From assembly GCF_004337705.1 (NCBI RefSeq), contig NZ_SKBU01000007.1, positions 1 to 64,000 on the forward strand: 64,000 nucleotides of DNA. The letters are read 5' to 3'. Positions 1-8,690 of this stretch are shown in pieces (position 1 is the first letter of the stretch; every line of letters starts with the position of its first letter). The notes below the pieces were generated by a model. It was not told the DNA's origin. It did not search any database and saw nothing but the letters and a program-made list of their open reading frames with translations. The position numbers and the translations under genes are program-made. The stretch is from Rubrobacter taiwanensis (GTDB taxonomy: Bacteria; Actinomycetota; Rubrobacteria; Rubrobacterales; Rubrobacteraceae).

Positions 1-604
1 GGGGCTCGATGGCGTTCGGGATCAGACGCTGCTGGATGTACCTCTCTTTGACCACCACATCCGCCCGCTCGAACGCCTCCTCCACATCCCCGACCTCAAG
101 CGGCCAGGTGTAGCACTCGTTGGTGCCGAGCTCCTCATGCACCAGCGGCGAGCCCTCTTCGAGCGCCGCCTCCACGTCCACCACCGCATCCAGCGGCTCG
201 TAGTCCACCTGAATGGCCTCCAGCGCGTCGCGCGCCCGGTAGCGGTCGGTCGCCAGCACCACCGCGACCGCATCCCCCACGTAGTTCACCTCCCCGCGGG
301 CCAGCGGCCAGTGATCCGGGATGCGGATGTCCTCCGTGACCGGCCAGCCACAGGGGATACCGACTACCCACTCATCGGCCAGATCCCGGCCGGTGAAGGC
401 CGCCACCACACCGGGCATCTCCCTGGCAGGCGAGACGTCCAGGTTGGTGATCCTGGCGTGCGCGAACGGGCTGCGCAAGACCGCCATGTGCACCGTCCCC
501 GGCAGCCGGATGTTGTCCGTCCACTCCCCCCGGCCCTCCAGAAAGACCGGGTCCTCTTTGCGCGGCAGGCTCGTGCCAACGTGCGTCTGAGCTACATCAG
601 CCAT
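1..604 (-). CDS. Xanthine dehydrogenase / CO dehydrogenase-family molybdopterin-binding large subunit, 3' end outside window
   Basis: The first about 201 residues of a molybdenum hydroxylase large subunit are present and the gene runs off the left edge. The N-terminus carries the family's RKEDPVFLEGRGEWTDNI segment, then the a/b hammerhead domain with the typical MAVLRSPFAHARI stretch and GEVNYVGDAVAVVLA. The ATG lies 3' of AAAGGTGGAG, a good ribosome binding site. Such subunits bind the Mo-pterin cofactor and oxidise CO, purines, aldehydes or aromatic acids together with FAD and 2Fe-2S subunits. The substrate cannot be assigned because the active-site loops lie outside the window. Divergent from the symporter at 712. 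Confidence 0.88.
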   Translation of the reverse strand, partial: MADVAQTHVGTSLPRKEDPVFLEGRGEWTDNIRLPGTVHMAVLRSPFAHARITNLDVSPAREMPGVVAAFTGRDLADEWVVGIPCGWPVTEDIRIPDHWPLARGEVNYVGDAVAVVLATDRYRARDALEAIQVDYEPLDAVVDVEAALEEGSPLVHEELGTNECYTWPLEVGDVEEAFERADVVVKERYIQQRLIPNAIEP

Positions 605-711
605 CTGAACTCCACCTTTCCCTCACGTAACGCAGGTAACGTAGCACAGCGGGTAGCTCCGGGCAACAGTATCCTTGTATCATTACTGCAACGTAGCAGG
701 AAGGAGACGGG
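605..711. promoter_or_regulatory. Divergent promoter region with a 9-bp direct repeat
   Basis: This 107-bp gap must hold the promoters for the molybdenum hydroxylase (minus) and the symporter (plus). The 9-mer AACGTAGCA occurs at 638-646 and again at 690-698, 52 bp apart, close to five helical turns. GTAACG is also repeated at 627-632 and 636-641. No convincing sigma70-type -35/-10 pair was found. Regulatory use of the repeats is inference. Confidence 0.35.
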
Positions 712-2142
712 ATGGAGAATTCGCTGGACTACGCGGTGATCTTGTTCTACTTCGCCGCGGTGGTGGGGGCGGGTTACTGGGGTTTGAAGCTGGCGCGCAG
801 TGCGGAGGACTACCTCGTTGCCGGGCGGCGCCTGGGGTTTCCGATGTACGTGGGCACCATGAGTGCGGTGGTGCTGGGTGGGGCTTCTACGGTTGGCGGG
901 GTGAGTTTGGGGTACCAGTATGGCATCTCGGGGTTGTGGCTGGTGTTCATGATCGGGCTCGGGGTGGTGGCGTTGGGTTTCTTGCTCTCGACCCGGCTGG
1001 CGAACCTGGGAGTCTACACCGTATCCGAGATGCTGAGCCTGCGCTACGGGGGTTCGGCGGGTTTGATCAGTGCGGTTGTGGTCTCCTCGTACGCCTTGAT
1101 GATAGCCGTCACCTCCACGATAGCTCTTGGAGCGGTCTTCAACGTGGCGCTCGGGCTCTCGCCGGTGTGGGCGATCCTGATCGGGGGTGGCGTCGTAGTG
1201 CTCTACTCGTTCGCGGGTGGGATGTGGTCCGTAACCCTCACGGACATCCTGCAGTTCTGCGTGATGACGGTTGGGATCTTCTTCGTGCTGCTGCCGCTCT
1301 CCGTGTCTGAGGCCGGCGGGATTTCCGGGATGCGGGCTGCGCTACCGGACTCCTTCTTCTCTCTTACGGCTATCGGAGGCGGAACCATCTTCACCTACTT
1401 CCTGCTCTACGTGTTCGGGCTGATGATCGGGCAGGACATATGGCAGCGGGTCTTCACCGCGCGCGGTCCCTCCGTGGCGCGGTGGGGGAGCATAGCGGCC
1501 GGGGTTTACTGTCTGCTCTACGCTCTGGCCGGGGCTCTGATCGGGTCTGCTGCCCGGGTGCTCTTGCCGGAGCTGGAGGCTGCGGACAACGCGTTCGCCG
1601 CCGTTGCGATCGCGACCCTGCCGGTCGGGCTCCTGGGGCTGGTGCTCGCTGCGGCGCTGGCCGCGGTAATGTCCACTGCAAGCTCGGCCCTCTTGGCCTC
1701 CTCCACCATACTCGCCAACGACGTCTACGCCCGGCTGGCCCGCGGCGTTCACAACCGGGTTCTCATCAGTCGGCTGGCGACCCTGCTCGTGGGCGTGGCG
1801 GTGCTCGGCATTGCCATCGCCGTAGGCGATGTTGTCGGCGCGCTGACCGTGGCATACAACCTGCTCACGGGCGCGCTCTTCATCCCGATCGTGGGCGCGC
1901 TCTTCTGGCGGCGGGCGACGGGTGCGGGGGCTCTGGCCGCAATGCTGGTGAGCAGCGGTGTGGTGATAGCGCTCATGTACACCCGCGGGCTCTTCTCCAA
2001 CGACCCGATCATCTACGGCATGCTGGCCAGCCTCGGGGTCTTCGTCGCGGTGAGCCTGCTCTCGCGCGGTCCGGGCCCACAAGAGCAGGAAGCCTGGGAG
2101 AAGCGTCTGAGGGAGCCCGTGCGGCGGGATGAGCTACACTAG
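712..2142 (+). CDS. Sodium:solute symporter (SSS family)
   Basis: A 476-residue polytopic membrane protein of SSS-family size with about 13 hydrophobic segments. Family features include an N-terminal EDYLVAGRRLG motif after TM1 and a central MSTASSALLASSTILANDVY stretch at about residues 321-340, typical of the Na+-site helix and following loop. The ATG follows AGGAAGGAGACGGG. It would import an organic solute with Na+. Its end overlaps, or nearly touches, the downstream aldehyde dehydrogenase, so uptake and oxidation of one compound may be coupled; the solute is unknown. The 5' third is rich in G/T-ending codons (ggg, ttg) compared with its C-ending neighbours. Confidence 0.9.
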   Translation: MENSLDYAVILFYFAAVVGAGYWGLKLARSAEDYLVAGRRLGFPMYVGTMSAVVLGGASTVGGVSLGYQYGISGLWLVFMIGLGVVALGFLLSTRLANLGVYTVSEMLSLRYGGSAGLISAVVVSSYALMIAVTSTIALGAVFNVALGLSPVWAILIGGGVVVLYSFAGGMWSVTLTDILQFCVMTVGIFFVLLPLSVSEAGGISGMRAALPDSFFSLTAIGGGTIFTYFLLYVFGLMIGQDIWQRVFTARGPSVARWGSIAAGVYCLLYALAGALIGSAARVLLPELEAADNAFAAVAIATLPVGLLGLVLAAALAAVMSTASSALLASSTILANDVYARLARGVHNRVLISRLATLLVGVAVLGIAIAVGDVVGALTVAYNLLTGALFIPIVGALFWRRATGAGALAAMLVSSGVVIALMYTRGLFSNDPIIYGMLASLGVFVAVSLLSRGPGPQEQEAWEKRLREPVRRDELH

Positions 2143-2167
2143 CCAGATACGGTTCGAGGAGGAAGCT

Positions 2168-3628
2168 GTGATCGAAGAACAGGTAGCGGACAGGATATTT
2201 GTCGGCGGGGAGTGGGCTGAGGCCGCCTCCGGCAAGACCTTCGAGGTCACAAACCCCGCAACCGGCGAGGTCATCGCCACCCTCCCGGACGGCGGGCGCG
2301 AGGACATGCGCCGTGCCGTAGACGCCGCCGCCTCCGCCCAGCCGGAGTGGGGCGAGAGTCTGGCGGCGGAGCGCAGCGCCATCCTGCAGCGGGTCGCCCG
2401 GACCATGCGCGAGCGGAGCGAGGAGCTCGGGCGCATCATGACGCTGGAGCAGGGCAAACCGCTCGCCGAGGCGCGGGGTGAGATCGGATATGCTGCCTCG
2501 TTTCTAGAGTGGTTTGCCGAGGAGGCCAAGAGGATCTACGGCGAGACCATACCCGCCAACACGCAGGACAAGCGCATCCTGGTCATAAAGCGGCCCGTGG
2601 GGGTAGCGGCGGCCATAACGCCGTGGAACTTCCCGGCGGCCATGATCACGCGCAAGCTCGGCGCGGCGCTGGCTGCCGGCTGCGCCATGGTCATAAAGCC
2701 CTCGGAGCTGACCCCGCTCTCCGCTCTTGAGATAGCCAGGATCTTCGAGGAAGCCGGGCTGCCCAAGGGCGTGCTCTCAGTGGTTGCGGGGCTCGATGCC
2801 GCGGACATAACCTCTGCTGTTATGGAGGACGGGCGGGTCAGGAAGCTCTCTTTCACCGGCTCGACGGAGGTGGGGAAGCTCCTGATGAAGCAGGCCGCCG
2901 ACACCATGAAGCGTCTCTCTTTAGAGCTGGGCGGTCACGCGCCGTTCATCGTCTTTGAGGACGCGGACATAGAGGCGGCCGTAGAGCACGCGGCCGCTTC
3001 CAAAATGCGCAACATGGGCCAGACGTGCGTGTGCGCCAACCGCATCTTTGTGCAGCGCGGCGTGATGGAGGAGTTTGCCGAGAAGCTCACCGCCAGGATG
3101 GCCGCCATGAAGGTCGGCAACGGCCTCGAAGAAGGGGTTGAGGTAGGGCCGCTCATCGAGGAGAAGGCCGTGCAGAAGGTCGAGCGGCATGTCGCCGACG
3201 CCCGCAAAAAAGGCGCGAAGGTGCTTCTGGGCGGTGAGCGGATCAACGGCGCGGGCAACTTCTACGCGCCCACCGTGCTGCTCGACGCCGACGAGACGAT
3301 GCTCGTGGCGCGGGAGGAGACCTTCGGGCCCGTGGCGGCGCTCATGCCGTTCGAGAGCGAGGAGGAGGTGGTGCGGCGGGCCAACGACACCTCCTACGGG
3401 CTTGCCGCCTACTACTTCACGCGCGACGTGGGGCGGGTGATCAGGCTGGCGGAGAGGCTGGAGTACGGCATCCTCGGGGCCAACGACGGGATGCCCTCCA
3501 CGGCCCAGGCGCCCTTTGGCGGCGTCAAGGAGAGCGGCTTCGGCCGGGAGGGCAGCCACTACGGCATGGAGGAGTATCTGGATATCAAGTACGTCTCGCT
3601 GGGCGGCGTTAGTAGTTCTCCTCGGTAG
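2168..3628 (+). CDS. gabD: NAD(P)-dependent succinate-semialdehyde dehydrogenase-like aldehyde dehydrogenase
   Basis: An aldehyde dehydrogenase oxidising a semialdehyde to the acid. It shows the ITPWNFPAAMITRKLGAAL cofactor segment, the FTGSTEVGK Rossmann turn, the LELGGHAPFIV segment with the general-base Glu, and the nucleophile Cys287 in GQTCVCANR. The length of 486 residues fits GabD-type enzymes, and the GGHAPFIVF wording favours succinate-semialdehyde dehydrogenase. I chose the GTG at 2168 because GAGGAGGAAGCT precedes it; an in-frame ATG at 2129 would add 13 residues and overlap the symporter gene by 14 bp. The 3' end overlaps the convergent AI-2E-type gene by 20 bp. Confidence 0.85.
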   Translation: MIEEQVADRIFVGGEWAEAASGKTFEVTNPATGEVIATLPDGGREDMRRAVDAAASAQPEWGESLAAERSAILQRVARTMRERSEELGRIMTLEQGKPLAEARGEIGYAASFLEWFAEEAKRIYGETIPANTQDKRILVIKRPVGVAAAITPWNFPAAMITRKLGAALAAGCAMVIKPSELTPLSALEIARIFEEAGLPKGVLSVVAGLDAADITSAVMEDGRVRKLSFTGSTEVGKLLMKQAADTMKRLSLELGGHAPFIVFEDADIEAAVEHAAASKMRNMGQTCVCANRIFVQRGVMEEFAEKLTARMAAMKVGNGLEEGVEVGPLIEEKAVQKVERHVADARKKGAKVLLGGERINGAGNFYAPTVLLDADETMLVAREETFGPVAALMPFESEEEVVRRANDTSYGLAAYYFTRDVGRVIRLAERLEYGILGANDGMPSTAQAPFGGVKESGFGREGSHYGMEEYLDIKYVSLGGVSSSPR

Positions 3629-4721
3629 TGATCCTGACCCGGAAGAAGTCGAAGAGGACCCGGAGGACGGCGACGGTCGGCACGGCCAGCACGACGCCGA
3701 GCAGCCCGGCGATCTCCCCGCCCGCGATGACGGCGAGCAGGATGATGATCGGGTGCACGCGCACGGCCACTCCCTGGATACGCGGGGTGAGCAGGTTGCT
3801 CTCTATCTGCTGGATCGCGAAGAAGACTATGGCCGTCAGGACCGCCGTGAGCGGCGAGACGAAGAACGCGACGATAACCGCCGGTATCGCGCCGAGCCAG
3901 GCTCCGAGGTAGGGTATGATAGCCGTTATCGAGACCCAGGCGCCGAGCAGGATCGCATACGGGACGCCCAAGATGGCGAGCGCGATGGCCGAGAGCACGC
4001 CTTGCGCTATGAGCACGAAGGCCAGCCCGGAGAGGTAGCGCGAGAGCGAGAACCCGAAGGAGTCCCACAGCTCCCGGGCATCCCGCCGGTAGCGAGAGGG
4101 AACGGCGAGCAGGTAGGCGGCCTTGATCCGCCGCACGTCTATCAGGAGGTAGGCCGCCACAAAGAGCATTCCGAAAAGGGCGATGCCGATGCTGATCACC
4201 CCCGAGACGAACCCCACCAGCCCGCCGAGGGCCCGCTCGGCCAGCGCCTGGGCCCGGTTGAAGAGATCCTCACCCAGATTGGAGATGAAGTCCTCCGGCG
4301 TCCCCGGCAGGAGGTTGCGGTCGGCGAGCATCATCACCAGGCTGCGGAGCATCCGGTCCGCCTCGCCGGCAATGGCCGGTGTGGCGGCTATGAGCGCGCT
4401 GAGCTGCTCTATGAGTATCGGTACCAGCACCGCGATGGCGAACACCACCAACCCGGCCAGCGAGAGGAAGCTGACCAGGATCGCCAGCCCCCGCGGCATG
4501 ATCTGTGAGAGAGCCCGCACCGGGAACGAGATTATGATGGCCAGCGCAAATCCGCCGATAGCTATTATCGGGACGCTGGGCGCCGCCCACATGATGAGCA
4601 GCAGCGCCGCCAGCGCCCCGGCCAGCAGCAGGTTGCGGGTGCGCCGGGAGATCCGGATCGGGGTCGGGTGGATCATCGGCCGGGCCTTCTTGCGGCCCGC
4701 TCTTTTGCGCCTCAGCCTCAC
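3609..4721 (-). CDS. AI-2E family transporter (YdiK/TqsA-like permease)
   Basis: A 370-residue membrane protein with an Arg/Lys-rich N-terminus and the AI-2E transporter pattern: paired N-terminal helices, a soluble central region (LPGTPEDFISNLGEDLF), then a cluster of C-terminal helices including LGVPYAILLGAWVSITAIIP and the conserved PRIQGVAVRVHPIIILLAV stretch. Family members export small molecules or act as Na+/H+ antiporters, so the substrate cannot be read from sequence. It starts with GTG after CGGAGAG; an internal ATG at codon 16 is an alternative. Its last 20 bp overlap the end of gabD. Confidence 0.85.
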   Translation of the reverse strand: MRLRRKRAGRKKARPMIHPTPIRISRRTRNLLLAGALAALLLIMWAAPSVPIIAIGGFALAIIISFPVRALSQIMPRGLAILVSFLSLAGLVVFAIAVLVPILIEQLSALIAATPAIAGEADRMLRSLVMMLADRNLLPGTPEDFISNLGEDLFNRAQALAERALGGLVGFVSGVISIGIALFGMLFVAAYLLIDVRRIKAAYLLAVPSRYRRDARELWDSFGFSLSRYLSGLAFVLIAQGVLSAIALAILGVPYAILLGAWVSITAIIPYLGAWLGAIPAVIVAFFVSPLTAVLTAIVFFAIQQIESNLLTPRIQGVAVRVHPIIILLAVIAGGEIAGLLGVVLAVPTVAVLRVLFDFFRVRITTEENY

Positions 4722-4838
4722 TGCGCTCTCCGGGAGGTCGTCTCCATACAGGGAGTTTACCGTTTCCGCGCAGGACGTGGCCGCTGGAAGCCGGGCGAGG
4801 TATGGTAAGGGGCTGGAGAAGAAAGCAGGAGGTTCTTG

Positions 4839-5516
4839 ATGCCCGAGTTTATCCGGCTCTCATACGATATCCGCGGCGGAGACCCCGGCTGGCCGGGGAA
4901 CCCGAAATACTCCTACCAGCGGCACACCTCCATAGAGGACGGCAGCCCTGCCAACACCTACCGGCTGGACCTCTTCAACCACTTCGGGACGCACCTGGAC
5001 GCTCCCAACCACTTCAACCCGGACGGGCCGAAGATAGCCGACGTCCCGATGGACCGGTTCGTCTATGAGCGCCCGCTGCTGATCGAGACCCCGAAAGGGA
5101 GCGATGAGCTCGTGATGCGGGAGGAGCTGGAGCGGCACGCAGATGCCATCCGGGAGTGCGACCTGCTGCTGCTGCGGAGCGGCTGGCAGAGGCTGCGCGC
5201 CGAAGACCCCGAGCGGTACGCCGGCGAGGGGCCGGGCGTCGCGCCCGAGGCGTGCGAGTACCTGATCGAGGAGTTCCCGGGACTGAAGGCCGTGGGGATG
5301 GACTGGATCTCGCTCGCAGCCTACCGGCGCCCCGAGGAGGGGAAGCTGGCGCACCAGATCTTGTGCGGCGTCCACCACCCGGGGCGGTACGTCATCATAA
5401 TCGAGGACATCAACCTGAGCCTGGCTCCGCAGGAGATGCGGCGGGTCTACGCCATCCCGCTCTTCCCCGAGGTCGTGGACAGCAGCCCCTGCACCGTCTT
5501 CGCCGAGTCTCCCTAG
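4839..5516 (+). CDS. Cyclase family protein (kynurenine formamidase-like hydrolase)
   Basis: A 225-residue metal-dependent hydrolase of the cyclase superfamily. The signature HFGTHLDAPNHF, the divalent metal site of kynurenine formamidases and isatin hydrolases, lies at about residues 48-59, and an N-terminal LSYDIRGGDPGWPGNP matches the family's opening strand. The ATG follows AGGAGGTTCTTG; the adjacent TTG three bases earlier is less likely. Substrate unknown: kynurenine formamidase is possible, but no other tryptophan-degradation gene is nearby. Its TAG overlaps the convergent SDR stop in the tetranucleotide CTAG. Confidence 0.85.
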   Translation: MPEFIRLSYDIRGGDPGWPGNPKYSYQRHTSIEDGSPANTYRLDLFNHFGTHLDAPNHFNPDGPKIADVPMDRFVYERPLLIETPKGSDELVMREELERHADAIRECDLLLLRSGWQRLRAEDPERYAGEGPGVAPEACEYLIEEFPGLKAVGMDWISLAAYRRPEEGKLAHQILCGVHHPGRYVIIIEDINLSLAPQEMRRVYAIPLFPEVVDSSPCTVFAESP

Positions 5517-6271
5517 TCCATCAGCAAACCGCCGTTGACCTCGATCACCTCGCCGACCACGTAGTTGGCGCGCTCTGAAGCCAGGAAGAGCATCGCTCCC
5601 ACCGTCTCCTCCGGCGTTCCCGCCCGCCCGATCGGGATGGCGGAGACCAGCTTCTCCATCACCTCCGGCGGCGTGTAGCGCTCGTGGAAGGGAGTTTGGA
5701 TGACCCCCGGAGCGACCGCGTTTACCAGGATGCCTTCGCCCACGAGCTCCTTCGCCATCGCCCGGGTGAGCGTGCTCACCCCGCCCTTGGCCGTCGCGTA
5801 AGCCATCGAGCCCGGCCCGCCGCCGTTGCGCGCCGCTATGGATGTGACATTGATGATCCTGGCCCGCTCACTGCGCCGCAGGAGCGGCAGCGCCGCCTGC
5901 GAGCAGAGGAAGACCGACTTGAGGTTCACAGCCATCACCCGGTCCCACAGCTCCTCGCTCATCTCGGAGAGGGTGGTGCGTTCGATCAGGGCTCCGGCGT
6001 TGTTCACGAGCACGTCCAGCCGGCCGAAGCGCCTCTCTATCTCCCCAACCATGCGCCGGACATCCGCAGCTTTCGAGACGTCTCCCCGTACCAGCAGCGC
6101 CTCGCGGCCGAGAGACTCTATCTCACCGGCCACCTCCTGCGCCGGGCCTTCGCTGCTGTTGTAGTGGACGGCGACGGCGCAGCCTTCCCGGGCGAAACCG
6201 ATCGCGGCCGCCCGTCCTATCCCCGTACTGCTCCCCGTGACCCAGACTACCGTTCCTTCGGAGAAGATCAT
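5513..6271 (-). CDS. SDR family NAD(P)-dependent oxidoreductase (FabG-like)
   Basis: A classical short-chain dehydrogenase of 252 residues. It has the cofactor motif GSSTGIGRA near residue 13, the structural NNAG motif, catalytic Ser in VTSIAARNGG, and YATAKGG, the YxxxK motif. The C-terminal FLASERANYVVGEVIEVNGG is typical of FabG and glucose dehydrogenase-like SDRs. It begins at ATG after GAGGGAGTGAGGG. Substrate cannot be deduced. An 8-bp dyad lies 26 bp upstream of the start (6297-6319). Confidence 0.88.
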   Translation of the reverse strand: MIFSEGTVVWVTGSSTGIGRAAAIGFAREGCAVAVHYNSSEGPAQEVAGEIESLGREALLVRGDVSKAADVRRMVGEIERRFGRLDVLVNNAGALIERTTLSEMSEELWDRVMAVNLKSVFLCSQAALPLLRRSERARIINVTSIAARNGGGPGSMAYATAKGGVSTLTRAMAKELVGEGILVNAVAPGVIQTPFHERYTPPEVMEKLVSAIPIGRAGTPEETVGAMLFLASERANYVVGEVIEVNGGLLMD

Positions 6272-6296
6272 CCCTCACTCCCTCTCTCGCTTACAG

Positions 6297-6319
6297 CCAG
6301 TTGTTTCTAACACAACTGG
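6297..6319. promoter_or_regulatory. Dyad between divergent SDR and DUF3006 genes, candidate operator or hairpin
   Basis: CCAGTTGT, a seven-base spacer and ACAACTGG form a perfect 8-bp inverted repeat. It sits in the 122-bp gap between the SDR start and the DUF3006 start. It could be an operator for an unidentified regulator or a hairpin in either leader; no T-tract follows, so a terminator is unlikely. Confidence 0.35.
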
Positions 6320-6393
6320 AGCCGTTCCCGCAGGTTTCGCCCGGCGGACTTCCGGGCAATACCAGACACGGAGGCGATCAAAGAGGAGGAGAG

Positions 6394-6597
6394 TTGGCCC
6401 TGACGGCTACCGTCACCGGATTCGACGGCGGAAACGTGACGATGCTCATCGGAGAGCGCGAGATAGTCGTGGACCGCTCCGAGCTGCCGGAGGACATCGG
6501 GCAGGGAGACGTGCTGCGGCTGGAGTTCTCCGTGGAGCGCCGCACCATGAAGGACACCGACACCGAGCGCGGGAGCCGTCCCGGGGAAGAGGACTAG
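6394..6597 (+). CDS. DUF3006 domain-containing protein
   Basis: A small 67-residue protein with the compact beta pattern of DUF3006: ATVTGFDGGNVTMLIGE, then EIVVDRSELPEDIGQGDVLRLEF, and a charged tail. I placed the start at TTG 6394 because GAGGAGGAG lies just upstream; a longer reading from 6301 would add 31 residues of unlike composition. Function unknown; these proteins often lie beside beta-lactamase-fold or ComEC-type proteins elsewhere. The TAG stop shares CTAG with the convergent EamA gene. Confidence 0.75.
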   Translation: MALTATVTGFDGGNVTMLIGEREIVVDRSELPEDIGQGDVLRLEFSVERRTMKDTDTERGSRPGEED

Positions 6598-7547
6598 CGC
6601 CGGGGTCTGAACCCGGCGCTGCCGGCCGCCGCCGCGCTGACCAGCAGGATCGCGGCCCACGACCGGAGCTGCAGCGCCTCGCTCAGGATCACGAACCCGA
6701 TAAGCGCGGCCACCGCGGGCTCCAGGCTCATCAGCACCCCGAACACCCGCGCGGGCATCCTCTTGAGCGCTTCTATCTCCAGCGTGTAGGGGATGGCGGT
6801 CGAGAGCAGCGCGATCCCGGCCCCGGCGAGCAGCACGCCCGGAGCCAGCAGCTCCGTCCCGGCCTGCCAGAGCCCGACCGGGGCCACGAGCACCGCTCCC
6901 ACGCCCGTGGCGAGTGCGAGGCCCGTGCCTCCGGCGAAGCTCCGGCCTAGCAGGCCTCCGAGCAGCACGTAGCACGCCCAGAACGCCCCGGCCAGCAGCG
7001 CGAAGATTACGCCCACCGGGTCCAGAGCCTCGCCGCCCGCTACCCCGGTCGTGCTCGCGAAGGGGGAGAGCAGGAAGATCCCGCCGGCGGCCAGTGCGCC
7101 CCAAAGGAAGTCCAGCAGCCGCCGTGAGCCGAGGAGCGCTACGGCGAGCGGCCCGGTGAACTCCAGCGTCACGGCGACCCCCAGCGGTATGCGCTCTAGC
7201 GCCGAGTAGAAGCAGAAGTTCATCCCGGCGAGCACGAATCCGAAGGTGGCCGCCAGTGCGAGGCTCCTGCGCGAGGACAGTACCGCGCCCGCCAGCCGCC
7301 TTCGCCAGAGGAACGCCAGTAGCAGCGCCGCCAGCCCGACCCTGAGAAACACCGCCCCGCCGGGACCTACAGCCTCGAAGAGGCTCTTGGCCATCGCCGC
7401 TCCGAGCTGTACGGAGAGCACCGCCAGCAACACCAGCGCCGGCGGAGGGATGGACCCGGAGGCCTCGCGCAGCACGGCCACCCGCCCGGCGGCAAGCTCG
7501 CGCCCGAAGGGCCCGCGGTAGCGGAACGCCCGGTCAGGGGCGGCCAA
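6594..7547 (-). CDS. EamA family (DMT) transporter, RhtA-like exporter
   Basis: A 317-residue membrane protein with about ten hydrophobic segments in two EamA repeats. Phrases such as FCFYSALERIPLGVAVTLEF and LEIEALKRMPARVFGVLMSL resemble RhtA-type threonine/homoserine exporters. Repeat one spans roughly residues 35-160 and repeat two 170-310. The reading frame opens with TTG at 7547; later GTG codons near residue 23 are alternatives, since the first 30 residues are not hydrophobic. The exported substrate is unproven. It lies 29 bp downstream of the ADP-ribosylglycohydrolase gene and is probably co-transcribed. Confidence 0.85.
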   Translation of the reverse strand: MAAPDRAFRYRGPFGRELAAGRVAVLREASGSIPPPALVLLAVLSVQLGAAMAKSLFEAVGPGGAVFLRVGLAALLLAFLWRRRLAGAVLSSRRSLALAATFGFVLAGMNFCFYSALERIPLGVAVTLEFTGPLAVALLGSRRLLDFLWGALAAGGIFLLSPFASTTGVAGGEALDPVGVIFALLAGAFWACYVLLGGLLGRSFAGGTGLALATGVGAVLVAPVGLWQAGTELLAPGVLLAGAGIALLSTAIPYTLEIEALKRMPARVFGVLMSLEPAVAALIGFVILSEALQLRSWAAILLVSAAAAGSAGFRPRR

Positions 7548-7576
7548 CTACCGGAATCCTCTCTCTACACTCCGGG

Positions 7577-8623
7577 TCACGGGGCGCATTCTCTCAGGTC
7601 CGGCGGGCGGTTTCGAGGCTTTTTCGCCTTGATCCGGCAGCACCGGCGGGCCAGCTCTGCGAGCTCTTCGTAACCCCACGTTCCGTTGTCCGTCACGCGG
7701 CGAGCCAGGTCTTCCGGAACGCCTTCTATCCCCAAGTGTGCCCCGCTGATGGCTCCCGCCATCGCCGCCGTCGTGTCCACGTCGCCGCCCGCCGAGATCG
7801 CATTCCGCACCGTCTCCCGGTAGTCCTCCGGGCTCCTCAAGAAGGAGTACAGGCTCCAGAGCACGCTGCCGACCACGAAGGGCGAGATCCCCCACCGGGG
7901 ATCGTGCTCCCCGGATTCCAGCCCCGCCCGGGAGATCGGCCCGGCAGCCTCTCCGGGCGGAAGCTCTACCCACTCTTCCAGCCGGCGGATGTAGCCGCCG
8001 AAAGAGGGCTCTACCGCAGCCGTCCACTCGCTCAGTTGCGCCAGAAAGCAGCCGAAGTCCACCGGCCGCTCCTGGAACGCGAGCGCCACGGCCCCGGCTA
8101 TGGCGACGGCCCCCGCCGAACACCGATCGTCCCGGTGGGTGATTATCCCCTGCTCCCGGGCCGCCCGGACCAGCCCTTCCGGATCGTCGTGGAAGAGAAG
8201 CCCCACCGGCCCGGCGCGCATCGCGCTCCCGTTCCCGGCCGCCGGAGGCGGCGTCCCGGACTCGCGCCAGGAGACGCCCCCGATCAATCGCCGCGCCGCC
8301 TCCTCCGTGGCCCGACCCTGACCGACGATGCGCACCTCCCGGAAGATGGCCGCGATCCGGCGCGCGTAATCCTCCGGGTCAAACCTCCCCAGCTCCGCGT
8401 AGCTCTGCAACAGCTCCCGGGCGAGCTGCGAGTCGTCAGAGTACTGGCCGAACCGGTACGGCTCGCGCCCTGCTTCCCCCGGCACTCCCTCATCCAGAAC
8501 CCGGTCTATGTACCGGCGGCAGACCTCCGGCAGCCGCCCCTCAACCACAAACCCCAGAGCATCCCCCGTGCACTGCCCGATGAGACACCCCACAAACCTC
8601 TCCTCAGCGACCAGAACTCTCAA
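7577..8623 (-). CDS. ADP-ribosylglycohydrolase family protein
   Basis: A 348-residue all-helical ADP-ribosylglycohydrolase-fold protein. The binuclear Mg site motifs are visible: GDALGFVVEG near residue 20, YSDDSQLA near 63, GNGSAMRAGPVGLLF in the middle and GGDVDTTAAMAGAISGAHLG near residue 270. Such enzymes remove ADP-ribose from proteins (DraG-like) or hydrolyse related ADP-ribosyl compounds. No ADP-ribosyltransferase or nitrogenase gene is visible nearby. Because a LacI-type operator lies in its upstream gap next to the ribose operon, a role in salvaging ribosyl compounds is possible, but this is inference. Confidence 0.9.
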   Translation of the reverse strand: MRVLVAEERFVGCLIGQCTGDALGFVVEGRLPEVCRRYIDRVLDEGVPGEAGREPYRFGQYSDDSQLARELLQSYAELGRFDPEDYARRIAAIFREVRIVGQGRATEEAARRLIGGVSWRESGTPPPAAGNGSAMRAGPVGLLFHDDPEGLVRAAREQGIITHRDDRCSAGAVAIAGAVALAFQERPVDFGCFLAQLSEWTAAVEPSFGGYIRRLEEWVELPPGEAAGPISRAGLESGEHDPRWGISPFVVGSVLWSLYSFLRSPEDYRETVRNAISAGGDVDTTAAMAGAISGAHLGIEGVPEDLARRVTDNGTWGYEELAELARRCCRIKAKKPRNRPPDLRECAP

Positions 8624-8690
8624 CCTCCTCCAGAGTAACGGTACTCCTTGCCAACTTTAAAATACTCCTCACGTTCTGAGAGACCCACTC

